Source: Pseudomonadota bacterium (GTDB lineage: Bacteria; Pseudomonadota; Gammaproteobacteria; Burkholderiales; Burkholderiaceae_C). Taken from it: 41,936 nucleotides of DNA. Shown here piece after piece: positions 28,569 to 36,444 of this stretch. Each line of letters opens with the position of its first letter. The stretch's first letter is position 1. The notes beneath the pieces are model-generated. The model made no database searches. It was not told the origin of the DNA and saw only the letters and a list, made by a program, of their open reading frames with translations. The DNA is taken from positions 1 to 41,936 of the forward strand of contig JAJXTO010000023.1 in the NCBI GenBank assembly GCA_021783695.1, written 5' to 3'. The position numbers and the translations under genes were made by a program.

Positions 28569-29210
28569 ATGAAACCCGCCCAGATCCAGACCCTGTTCGC
28601 GCGCTTCGCCGCCGCAAACCCTGCTCCGCGCACCGAGCTGGAGTACCGCACCCCCTTCGAGCTGCTGGTGGCCGTGGTGCTGTCGGCGCAGGCCACCGAT
28701 GTCAGTGTGAACAAGGCCACCCGGCCGCTGTTTGCCGTGGCCAATACCCCGCAGGCGCTGCTCGATCTGGGGGAAGACCGACTGCGCGAGGCCATCCGCA
28801 CCATCGGGCTGTACAAGACCAAGGCGAAGAACGTCATCGCCACCTGCCGCATCCTGCTCGACCAGTTCGGCGGCGAGGTGCCGCAGACGCGCGAGGCGCT
28901 GGAAGCGCTGCCCGGCGTGGGGCGCAAAACGGCCAATGTGGTGCTCAACGTCGCCTTCGGGCAAGACACCATCGCGGTGGACACGCACATCTTCCGCGTG
29001 GCCAATCGTCTGGGCCTCGCCCGCGGCAAGACCCCGCTGGAGGTGGAAGCCCGACTGGAAAAAGTGATTCCGCAGCCATACCGCCAGCACGCGCACCACT
29101 GGCTGATCCTGCATGGCCGCTATGTCTGCAAGGCGCGCAAGCCCGAATGCTGGCGCTGCGGCGTGGCGGATTTATGCGCCTTCAAACCCAAGACGGCCGC
29201 ACCGCAATGA
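28569..29210 (+). CDS. nth: Endonuclease III
   Basis: This 213-residue base-excision repair glycosylase/AP lyase removes oxidised pyrimidines. The helix-hairpin-helix motif LPGVGRKTANVVL carries the catalytic K120, and VDTHIFRVANRLG carries D138; both numbers equal those of E. coli Nth. The C-terminal [4Fe-4S] motif C-x6-C-x2-C-x5-C is intact in CKARKPECWRCGVADLC. It diverges from smc across 133 bp and overlaps btuF by 4 bp (ATGA). Confidence 0.96.
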   Translation: MKPAQIQTLFARFAAANPAPRTELEYRTPFELLVAVVLSAQATDVSVNKATRPLFAVANTPQALLDLGEDRLREAIRTIGLYKTKAKNVIATCRILLDQFGGEVPQTREALEALPGVGRKTANVVLNVAFGQDTIAVDTHIFRVANRLGLARGKTPLEVEARLEKVIPQPYRQHAHHWLILHGRYVCKARKPECWRCGVADLCAFKPKTAAPQ

Positions 29211-30097
29211 TCCGACGCCCGTTTTGGACCGTCGGCGTCGCCCTGCTGCTGATCTGTGCGGCGCCGAGCCAGGCCGCCCCGGTGCAGGTGACGGACGACA
29301 CCGGCCATGTGCTCAGCCTGCCCAGGCCCGCCCAGCGCATCATCGCGCTGTCGCCGCAGTTGCTCGAACTCAGCGCGGCAGCCGGAGCGAGCAAGCGGGT
29401 CGTCGCCACCATCGGCGGGGCGGACGATGTGCGCTGGGCACGCAAGCTGCCGCTGGTGGGCGATGCGTTCGCGCTCAATCTCGAAGCCATCGCCCGGCTC
29501 AAACCCGATCTGATTCTGGCCTGGGAATCGGGCACGCCGCCGCGCGAGGTGGCGCGGTTGAAGTCCCTGGGCATCCCGGTGTACTGGAGCCAGGCCAACA
29601 CCTTCGAGACCCTGGGCTCGACCGTCCAGCGCATCGGCCAACTGGCTGGCACAACCGGCCCTGCCGGACGCTGGGTGCGCGATTTCGACACCCGGCTGGC
29701 CGCATTGCGTGCACGCTACGCCTCACAAAAGCCGACGGTGCGTGTGTTCTACCAGGTCTGGAACCGACCGCTGATCACCGTGGGCGGGCCGCAACTGATC
29801 AACCAGGCCATCACCCTGTGCGGTGGCCGTAATGTGTTCGGCGGCCTGTCGGTGTTGTCGCCCACCATCAGTACCGAGGCCGTGCTCCAGGCCGACCCGC
29901 AACTCATCATCACCTCCAGCCCACGCGGCGCCGCATGGCTGCAGGACTGGAAGCGCTACCCCCGGATCAGCGCGGTCAAGCGCGACCAACTGGTGGCGCT
30001 GTCGCCCAACGCCCTGCCGCGCATGGGCGTCGATGTGCTCGATGGCGTGCAACAACTCTGTAGCGCCACCGCCACTGCGCGCAAGGCGATTCATTGA
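29207..30097 (+). CDS. btuF: Periplasmic vitamin B12-binding protein BtuF-like
   Basis: This 296-residue protein belongs to the BtuF/FhuD periplasmic binding family. A signal peptide is followed by APVQVTDDTGHVLSLPRPA and RIIALSPQLLELSAAAG. Further family features are IARLKPDLILAWESGTP and, in the second lobe, VFYQVWNRPLITVGGPQLI. The W/Y-rich pattern VWNRPLITVG is typical of BtuF rather than siderophore-binding proteins. It starts inside the nth stop codon and is therefore co-transcribed with nth, far from btuBCD. It probably serves the BtuC-BtuD importer 16 kb away, the only one in the window that lacks a binding protein. Confidence 0.82.
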   Translation: MIRRPFWTVGVALLLICAAPSQAAPVQVTDDTGHVLSLPRPAQRIIALSPQLLELSAAAGASKRVVATIGGADDVRWARKLPLVGDAFALNLEAIARLKPDLILAWESGTPPREVARLKSLGIPVYWSQANTFETLGSTVQRIGQLAGTTGPAGRWVRDFDTRLAALRARYASQKPTVRVFYQVWNRPLITVGGPQLINQAITLCGGRNVFGGLSVLSPTISTEAVLQADPQLIITSSPRGAAWLQDWKRYPRISAVKRDQLVALSPNALPRMGVDVLDGVQQLCSATATARKAIH

Positions 30098-30221
30098 CAG
30101 ACTCCTGCGCTTTCGACCGCAGCAACCTCCACGCAGGTATTGCGCAAAACTGAGCATTAGTTCCCATGTCAGCAAGCGTCAGCCTGCCTATGATTCGTCG
30201 GCACGAGGGCTGCGTTGCCGT

Positions 30222-30237
30222 GCTGTTGAACAACAGC
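30222..30237. repeat. Palindrome before the exopolysaccharide operon
   Basis: GCTGTTG-AA-CAACAGC is a perfect 7-bp inverted repeat with two central bases. It lies 125 bp before the start of the phosphopantetheinyl transferase gene, inside the 264-bp gap after btuF. Its size and symmetry fit an operator or a small hairpin. No known regulator is implied. Confidence 0.45.
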
Positions 30238-30361
30238 GCCCCCGTTTAGCGGGATTGTCTGCAGACGTTCCAGACCTGCATCATGCGGGGCTGGAATTGC
30301 CACTGTGCCTGCATTCGCCAGCCATTGCCAATTCACCTCGCCCATCGCCTACATCACATTG

Positions 30362-31168
30362 ATGCCCTCGTCCCTGGAACTGCCGCAGCTGGAGCAGAAC
30401 ACCTTGCCCCATATCCAGTCTGGCGCACCACCAGCGCTGCAGACCCAGGCCTTGGCTCGCCCGCTCCCCCGCGATGTGCAGGTCTGGGAACTGCACCTGG
30501 ATCAGCCGCCGCCAAACGCCATGCAAGTGCTCGACAGATCCGAGCACGCGCGTGCGCTGCGCTTCGTCCACGATCTCCACCGCAACCGATACATCGCCGC
30601 GCATGCCTGGTTGCGCCGCATTCTGGGGAGCTACCTTCAACGCGCGCCGCAAGACCTGCAGTTTGTCATCGGCCCCTACGGGAAGCCGGAGTTGAGCCAG
30701 TCAGAGCAGGCCTCTGCCGAGACTGGCCCGCTGCATTTCAACCTGAGCCACAGCAACGACATCGCCCTGCTCGCGGTGAGCACGGACATGGCGATCGGCG
30801 TGGATATCGAAGCCCTCCGCCCCGGCCTTCCGGACGCCACGCTCGCCACCGGCGTGCTGACCGCGGCCGAACTTGCTGAGCTGGAGCAACTGCCAGCCGG
30901 GCAGCGCACCGCGGTGTTTTTCGCCTGCTGGGCGCGCAAGGAAGCCTGCATGAAGGCGCTCGGACTGGGCCTGGCGCTTGAGCCCCGGCGCCTGCATGTC
31001 GGCATGACCGTGCAGCGTCAGCAAGTGCATCTGCAACAGAGCCATGTCCCGCTCGATCTTGCACGACTACCCTGCCGTGACGGTTATGCCGCGGCCCTGG
31101 CTGGGGTGGGCGGCTTCGGGCGCGTGACCCTGCAATCGGTGGGCGAACTCTCCCGGAGGCTGAATTGA
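30362..31168 (+). CDS. 4'-phosphopantetheinyl transferase, Sfp type
   Basis: This 268-residue enzyme should attach the phosphopantetheine arm of CoA to an acyl or peptidyl carrier protein. The Sfp motifs are intact: FNLSHSND (126-133), GVDIE (146-150) and WARKEACMKALG (190-201), with the Mg2+ ligands D148, E150 and E194. Length fits Sfp/AcpT-like enzymes. I chose the ATG at 30362; one at 30305 is also in frame but adds a sequence without character. It heads the ten-gene exopolysaccharide operon and its stop overlaps the next start (TTGA). No carrier protein is encoded in the window, so its substrate must be elsewhere. Confidence 0.9.
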   Translation: MPSSLELPQLEQNTLPHIQSGAPPALQTQALARPLPRDVQVWELHLDQPPPNAMQVLDRSEHARALRFVHDLHRNRYIAAHAWLRRILGSYLQRAPQDLQFVIGPYGKPELSQSEQASAETGPLHFNLSHSNDIALLAVSTDMAIGVDIEALRPGLPDATLATGVLTAAELAELEQLPAGQRTAVFFACWARKEACMKALGLGLALEPRRLHVGMTVQRQQVHLQQSHVPLDLARLPCRDGYAAALAGVGGFGRVTLQSVGELSRRLN

Positions 31169-31992
31169 CCCCTGTGCGCATCATGAACGGCCGCCGCGAG
31201 CTGGTGGGCATCTACCTCGAACCCGCAGCCGATGCGCCGCCGCAGCACCATGCGGTTCTGCTGTGCAATCCGTTCGGGCAGGAGGCCATCCGTGCGCACC
31301 GCCTGTACCGGGTCATGGCCGACAGGCTCTCTGCAGCCGGCCACCCCGTGCTGCGATTCGATTACTACGGCAGCGGCGACTCCGCCGGAGACGACGACGC
31401 CTGGGACCTGCTCGGCAGCATCGGCGATGCCCAGGCCGCGCTGGCCGAACTGCGGCGCCGCAGCCAAGCGCCACGCTGGTCCGCCATGGGCTTGCGCCTG
31501 GGCGGCACCATCGCGCTGGAAACCGCGCGCCGTGCCGCGCTGCCTGCGCAGGTGTTGCTGCTGATCGAGCCGGTACTCAATGGAATGGCGTATCTCGACA
31601 GTCTCGCCGCCTCCAGTCTGGTGGCGCTCAACCGGGGGTATGGCGTGCGCTGGCCACTGAGCGCGCGTCTGCGGCACACCATGCTGCCGACGCCGCAAGC
31701 CGAGGCGCTTGGATTCGCCATCAGCCCGGCCTGCCGCACGCAGATCGAAGCGGTCACACCCGACCGCCTGCTCCCGGTTCCAGCGGGACGCCTGAGCCTG
31801 CTCGTGCCCAGTGTGGAGTCCACATTGCAAACGCTCGCGCAGGCTGACGTGGACCTTCCGGCAAATGCCGCCATCGCCAACAGCGAAGCAACAATCGATT
31901 GGGCCACAGACAGTGCCGCAGCCACAGCCATCGTCCCCATGCACTGGATCCGCTACCTGATCGGTGCGCTCGCCCTGCCCGATCATGCTTGA
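31165..31992 (+). CDS. Alpha/beta-hydrolase-fold protein, exosortase-A hydrolase 2-like, with no Ser nucleophile
   Basis: This 275-residue protein has the alpha/beta-hydrolase core: VLLCNPFGQEAIRAHRLYR (oxyanion strand) and VLRFDYYGSGDSAGDD. At the nucleophile elbow, where GxSxG is expected, it reads G-L-R-L-G (R111 in MGLRLGG). This fits my memory of the exosortase A-associated hydrolase 2 family (TIGR03101), in which the elbow is also GLRLG. Normal Ser hydrolysis therefore seems impossible. The start is TTG at 31165: GGAGG lies five bases upstream, and the codon overlaps the PPTase stop. It pairs with the next gene, a hydrolase 1 homologue. A role in handling an acyl group on a carrier is a guess. 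Confidence 0.75.
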   Translation: MTPVRIMNGRRELVGIYLEPAADAPPQHHAVLLCNPFGQEAIRAHRLYRVMADRLSAAGHPVLRFDYYGSGDSAGDDDAWDLLGSIGDAQAALAELRRRSQAPRWSAMGLRLGGTIALETARRAALPAQVLLLIEPVLNGMAYLDSLAASSLVALNRGYGVRWPLSARLRHTMLPTPQAEALGFAISPACRTQIEAVTPDRLLPVPAGRLSLLVPSVESTLQTLAQADVDLPANAAIANSEATIDWATDSAAATAIVPMHWIRYLIGALALPDHA

Positions 31993-32890
31993 GACCACCA
32001 TGACCTTCGGCCCGCAGGGCGATTTGCTCGGAACGGTCTCGTTCCCGGCAACGGGACCGGCGTCGCCTCCCCCCTTCGGCGTGCTGTTGTTCAACGCCGG
32101 CGTCATTCACCGTGTGGGCGCGCACCGCGTCAACGTCAAGCTGGCACGCGTCCTCGCTGCAGACCGCATTGCCACATTGCGCTTCGACCTGCACGGCATG
32201 GGCGACAGCGTGCGCGCCGATGGCCGCCTGTCTTACAAGGAGCAGGTCGTGGCGGATCTGCGCGCCGGCATGGATCTGCTGCAAAGCACGACCGGCGCGC
32301 GGCACTTCGCACTGGTCGGGTTTTGCTCTGGAGCCCTGCCCAGCTACTGGGCCGCGCAGGCCGATGCGCGTGTCAGTGCCATCGTGCTGTATGACGCGCT
32401 GTATTTCTCCACCACGCGCAGCGTGCTGCGCTACATGGCTGTGCGCCTGAGGCGCCATGGCTTCGGGCCGAAAGCCTGGGCCGTGTGGTCTCGCGTCGCC
32501 ATGCGCGGCGTGGTCGGCATGGTTGGCATGATCGGTCAGATCCTGTCCCGGCGCGGGCACTCGAACCCGTTTGAAACCCGAGGCGCCGATTCGGACGCGG
32601 ACGCCCGGATCGAGCCCCGGTCTTTCGGGCGGAGCCTGCTCGCACTGGCTCAGCGCGGCACCGGGGTCATGGTGTTCAGCGCCGGTGCCGATTACAGCGC
32701 CGTCAACTACGCAGAGCAGTTGCGCGAGTCTCTGGGGCTGCAGCAAACCGCGCATGAGCGCCTGCTGTTCACCCACTTGCCCGACATCGACCACGCCGTC
32801 ACCACCCGCGTGGCGCAGCAACTGTGGATCGAGACGGTGCGTCGCGGCCTGCTGCAGCTTGCCCCCAAGGCGCTGGAGCAGGCACCATGA
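31985..32890 (+). CDS. Alpha/beta-hydrolase-fold protein, exosortase-A hydrolase 1-like, with Cys nucleophile
   Basis: This 301-residue protein has GVLLFNAGVIHRVGAHR and LRFDLHGMGDS, patterns shared with the exosortase A-associated hydrolase 1 family (TIGR03100). The nucleophile elbow is G-F-C-S-G, with C114 in the place of Ser, so a thiol nucleophile, as in dienelactone hydrolases, is likely. A DIDH motif near the C-terminus could provide the catalytic His. It overlaps the previous gene by 8 bp and the next by 4 bp. In exosortase clusters such proteins occur with acyl-CoA ligase and carrier protein genes; none of these are present here. Confidence 0.75.
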   Translation: MLETTMTFGPQGDLLGTVSFPATGPASPPPFGVLLFNAGVIHRVGAHRVNVKLARVLAADRIATLRFDLHGMGDSVRADGRLSYKEQVVADLRAGMDLLQSTTGARHFALVGFCSGALPSYWAAQADARVSAIVLYDALYFSTTRSVLRYMAVRLRRHGFGPKAWAVWSRVAMRGVVGMVGMIGQILSRRGHSNPFETRGADSDADARIEPRSFGRSLLALAQRGTGVMVFSAGADYSAVNYAEQLRESLGLQQTAHERLLFTHLPDIDHAVTTRVAQQLWIETVRRGLLQLAPKALEQAP

Positions 32891-34017
32891 TGGCCGCTGT
32901 GCTGTTTTGGGCTGCGGCCCTGTTCATCGTCTACACCTATATCGGCTATCCGGTACTGATCGGGCTGCTGGCGAAGAAGCGCCCGCTCCCCTCCTGCGCC
33001 CTGCTCGACGAGGCCAGCCTGCCCCCCATCACCGTGGTCATGGCCGGATACAACGAGGCCGCGCGTCTGCCCGGCAAGATTGCCAACCTGCGTGCCCTTG
33101 ACTATCCGCAGCACAAGGTGGACATTCTCTTGGTGTCCGACGGATCCACCGACGCCAGCGCTCGTGTGCTGGACAACATCCACGGCGTACGCACACTGAG
33201 CTACGCCCAGCGCCAGGGCAAGGCCTTCGCTCTCAACCTCGCGCTCGCCGAAGTGCGGACCGAATTCGTGGTGTTCTGCGATGTGCGCCAGGATCTGGAG
33301 ACGGGCGCGGTGCGCCGCCTGATTTCCGATTTCTGCGACCCCGCGGTCGGCGCCGTCAGCGGAGAACTGGTGCACCGTCCCAGTGCCACGCAAACCGGGC
33401 AGAACATCGGCCTGTACTGGCGCTATGAAAAAGCCATCCGCAAGGCCGAGAGCCGGTTTCACTCCACCGTCGGCGCCACCGGCGCGCTCTACGCCATTCG
33501 CACCCGTGACTTCGCCCCCATTCTGCCCGACACCATCCTCGACGATTTCGAAATCCCCATGCGCATCACCCGCATGGGCAAACGCACCCTGATCGACCCA
33601 CGCGCCCATGTCTACGACGTGCTGCAGACCGAGTCTGCGGCGGAAAAAAAGCGCAAGATTCGAACCCTGACCGGCAACTTCCAGACCTTTTCGAGAAATT
33701 TTTGGCTGTTCAGCCCGACACAGAACCCGGTATGGTTCCAGTTCCTGTCACACAAAGTGTTCAGACTGATCGTGCCCTACGCCCTCATCCTCACCTTGCT
33801 CACCAGTGCGCTCATTCCTGCGGCCTTCTACCGCGCAGCCCTGCTGCTGCAATTGGGCTTTTATTTGCTCGCCGCCCTGGGGCAATGGGTGCCTGCAGCT
33901 CGCCGCAACAAATTCGTCAGCTTTGCGCACGTTTTTTTCGACATGAATGCCGCCGCCATCCTGGCCCTGCTGAAATTCGTCTCCGGCCGCGCCGATGCCA
34001 AATGGGAAAAAACATGA
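32887..34017 (+). CDS. Family 2 glycosyltransferase, membrane-bound, processive type
   Basis: This 376-residue protein has an N-terminal membrane helix, a GT-A domain (PPITVVMAGYNEAARLPGKI, ILLVSDGSTDAS, VVFCDVRQDLE as the metal site, and ILDDFEIPMRI as the acceptor/catalytic-base region), and about three membrane helices at the C-terminus. The RKIRTLTGNFQ stretch stands where QxxRW is found in cellulose- or hyaluronan-type synthases. It most likely adds or polymerises sugars at the inner membrane. Start and stop overlap neighbours by 4 bp on both sides (ATGA), so it is fully coupled in the operon. Confidence 0.88.
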   Translation: MMAAVLFWAAALFIVYTYIGYPVLIGLLAKKRPLPSCALLDEASLPPITVVMAGYNEAARLPGKIANLRALDYPQHKVDILLVSDGSTDASARVLDNIHGVRTLSYAQRQGKAFALNLALAEVRTEFVVFCDVRQDLETGAVRRLISDFCDPAVGAVSGELVHRPSATQTGQNIGLYWRYEKAIRKAESRFHSTVGATGALYAIRTRDFAPILPDTILDDFEIPMRITRMGKRTLIDPRAHVYDVLQTESAAEKKRKIRTLTGNFQTFSRNFWLFSPTQNPVWFQFLSHKVFRLIVPYALILTLLTSALIPAAFYRAALLLQLGFYLLAALGQWVPAARRNKFVSFAHVFFDMNAAAILALLKFVSGRADAKWEKT

Positions 34018-34823
34018 AGCGGCTAAGCATTCTCATGTATCACGGCCTCTACGCCAGCGAAGCGCAGCGTCTGGCCATCGACCCGGTCGACCGGCCCTAC
34101 GCCATCTCCGTCGACACCTTTGTCAGACATCTCGATCTGCTCGCCCAGGCCAACATCCCAGTGATCCCTCCCAGCGCGCTGGAGCAGTCGGCGGGCCCCG
34201 TGCCGGGCGGTGTCTTGCTGACTTTCGACGATGGTCACGCCAGCAACGCCGAACTCGCCCTGCCCCTGCTTCAGCAACGCGGACTCAGCGCCCTGTTTTT
34301 TGTCACCACCGACTTCATTGGCCAACGCCCCGGCTTCAGCACCTGGGATCAGGTGCGTGCGCTGGCGCAGCACGGCATGACTGTGGGAGGGCACGGGCAA
34401 ACCCATCGATTCCTGAGCGATCTGCCCGACAACGCGCTCCGCACCGAACTCCAGCAATCCCACGCGCGCCTGGAGCAGGAACTTCAGACCAGCGTCAAGC
34501 AAATGTCCTTTCCAGGCGGGCGCTATGACGCCCGCTGTCTGCAGCTCGCTCACGAGACCGGCTACAGCGTGCTGCATGGCTCTGAAATCGGCACTCTGCC
34601 GGCCCGGCACACCACGCCGCAGCGCCGCCCGCTGCCTCGGCTTGCCATCCGCGCCAACACCCCTGACACCGTGTTCCTCGATTTCGCCCGCGCCGCACCG
34701 TTGCGGATGCTGCGTGCGCAAACCCTGTCGCAGGCCAAAACCTGGGCAAAGCGTCTCATCGGCAACCAGCGTTACCACCGTTTGTATGCGCGCCTGAAGG
34801 GCGCCCAGGGGCCGTCATCATGA
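34014..34823 (+). CDS. Polysaccharide deacetylase (NodB-type), first copy
   Basis: This 269-residue carbohydrate esterase family 4 protein has the metal and catalytic motifs LTFDDGHASN (motif 1) and GGHGQTHRFL, with H-x3-H (motif 2), and SFPGGRYD (motif 3). The start MKRLSILMYHGLY is the standard beginning of this group. There is no signal peptide, so it may act in the cytoplasm or on lipid-linked sugars at the membrane. It should remove N-acetyl or O-acetyl groups from the polymer or its precursors. The C-terminus is basic and long. Confidence 0.88.
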   Translation: MKRLSILMYHGLYASEAQRLAIDPVDRPYAISVDTFVRHLDLLAQANIPVIPPSALEQSAGPVPGGVLLTFDDGHASNAELALPLLQQRGLSALFFVTTDFIGQRPGFSTWDQVRALAQHGMTVGGHGQTHRFLSDLPDNALRTELQQSHARLEQELQTSVKQMSFPGGRYDARCLQLAHETGYSVLHGSEIGTLPARHTTPQRRPLPRLAIRANTPDTVFLDFARAAPLRMLRAQTLSQAKTWAKRLIGNQRYHRLYARLKGAQGPSS

Positions 34824-34872
34824 GCGTTTCGCAGATCCGTTCCGAAGGAACGCACGCACCCATTCCGGTGTC

Positions 34873-36444
34873 ATGCGCCGCGTGGGGGGGCGTCCGGTGA
34901 GCGCCGCCAGCCCGCACCCCCGCCAGAAGCCCGGCGTGCAGAGCAACCGTCGCATTGCAGCTGCACCACCGGCCGCAACCCCGGCGCAGGCCGGGCAATC
35001 CGGGCAGGCCGACACCAACTGGGCAGGCACCGAACTGCGCTCGACCTTGCGGCTGCTGGCGGTGCCAGCCATTTTTGTGCTCAGCATCATCGTGTTCAAG
35101 CTGCACCCCGGAAAAATCGGGCTCTACGGTTTTGTCCTGTTTTTCGGCATTTTGCTGCTGGTGCAATTGCGCAAGGGACCGGAAGCATTATTGGCCCTGA
35201 TGGTCATTTATTACCCGCTGAGCAAGCTGTACCCGGTGCTCATCGCGCCTGGCGTCAACGGCACCAATCTGCTCGAACTGTTTCTCATCTCGGTGTGGAT
35301 CGGCCTGGCCATCAAACATAAAAAGAAACTGTTTCAGCCCTTTCCATTCACTCGGCTGGTCGGAATCTGGTTCTGGCTGGCTGTCATTTCGGTCATCACC
35401 GCCATCGTCCGCATCGGGCTGCATCCTTTCATCTGGAATTATCTGCTGTCGGTCCGCGGTTTTTTCGACCAGTTCATCGTGTTCTTTCTGGTTGTCAACC
35501 TGATTAAAGATAAAAACATGGCGCGCCGGGTGGTTGTTTACATGATGTTTTCCGCTGCAGTCATTTTTCTGTATGGCATTCAGGAATGGTGGTTTACCCG
35601 CGGCGCGAGCAGCATTGAAAAATCACGCCTGCTCGGCCCCATCGGCCAGCCCAACGAATTTGCCGCGCAAATCATTTATTCCTTCGCCCCGCTGCTGGCG
35701 TATGGCGCCTATTATTTTCCACGCTGGAAATCGCTACGCTTGGCGCCCATTGTGTTCATCGGCCTGCGGGTACTGCTGGCGGCGTTTTCGCGCGGCGCCT
35801 ATCTGGCCTTCGCCATGGAGCTGTTCACGCTGTCCTTCGTCAAGAGCAAGAAATTTTTTGTGCTGGTGCTGCTGGTCATCGGCTCGATTTATTTTTTCAT
35901 CCCATCACTGGTGCCCAATTCGATGAAGGCACGGGTTGCACAGACTTACGAGGATCGCGAATCGGGCTCGACCATCGACAAAAGCGCGGATTCTCGCATC
36001 CTGCTGTGGTATGCCGCGCTTGACATGACCAAGGAATCGCCGATTCTCGGCAAAGGTTTCGATCAATTCCACAGCCTGGTGCCGAGTTACGTCCCCGGGT
36101 TTTACGACGGCTCGACGGGCGATGCGACGGATAATCAGAACATGTTCCTGTACGCCGCCTCGAATATGGGCGTGCCCAGCCTGATCACCCTGCTGCTCAT
36201 CATTGGCCTGCTCGCGTGGCGCGGCTGGGCCATCTATCGCAAGGCCGCGCTGGACATCGACCGCATCATCGGACTCGGCGCAGTCACCATGGTGGCCGGA
36301 TTTATTGGCGTGAATATGTTTGGCACCCACCTGATCGATACCGCGGTGGATATTTTTGTCTGGATTTATATCGCGGTGGTTGCGCGCCTTTATACCATCG
36401 AAAAAAATTCGACTACAGAAATCCGACATGGCGCTCCACGATAA
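34873..36444 (+). CDS. O-antigen ligase/polymerase-like membrane protein (Wzy/WaaL type)
   Basis: This protein of 523 residues has a Pro/Ala-rich N-terminal stretch of about 60 residues and then about 11-12 membrane helices. The family motifs are AAFSRGAYLAFAMELF and, in a large periplasmic loop, SRILLWYAALDMTKESPILG with GKGFDQFHSLVP. The Wzy_C-type loop is thus complete. It should join polysaccharide repeats or transfer them onto a carrier. The gene is separated from the deacetylase by 49 bp, the only clear gap in the operon apart from the one before ubiG. It has more AT-rich codons (Phe, Ile, Lys as TTT, ATT, AAA) than its neighbours. Confidence 0.85.
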   Translation: MRRVGGRPVSAASPHPRQKPGVQSNRRIAAAPPAATPAQAGQSGQADTNWAGTELRSTLRLLAVPAIFVLSIIVFKLHPGKIGLYGFVLFFGILLLVQLRKGPEALLALMVIYYPLSKLYPVLIAPGVNGTNLLELFLISVWIGLAIKHKKKLFQPFPFTRLVGIWFWLAVISVITAIVRIGLHPFIWNYLLSVRGFFDQFIVFFLVVNLIKDKNMARRVVVYMMFSAAVIFLYGIQEWWFTRGASSIEKSRLLGPIGQPNEFAAQIIYSFAPLLAYGAYYFPRWKSLRLAPIVFIGLRVLLAAFSRGAYLAFAMELFTLSFVKSKKFFVLVLLVIGSIYFFIPSLVPNSMKARVAQTYEDRESGSTIDKSADSRILLWYAALDMTKESPILGKGFDQFHSLVPSYVPGFYDGSTGDATDNQNMFLYAASNMGVPSLITLLLIIGLLAWRGWAIYRKAALDIDRIIGLGAVTMVAGFIGVNMFGTHLIDTAVDIFVWIYIAVVARLYTIEKNSTTEIRHGAPR

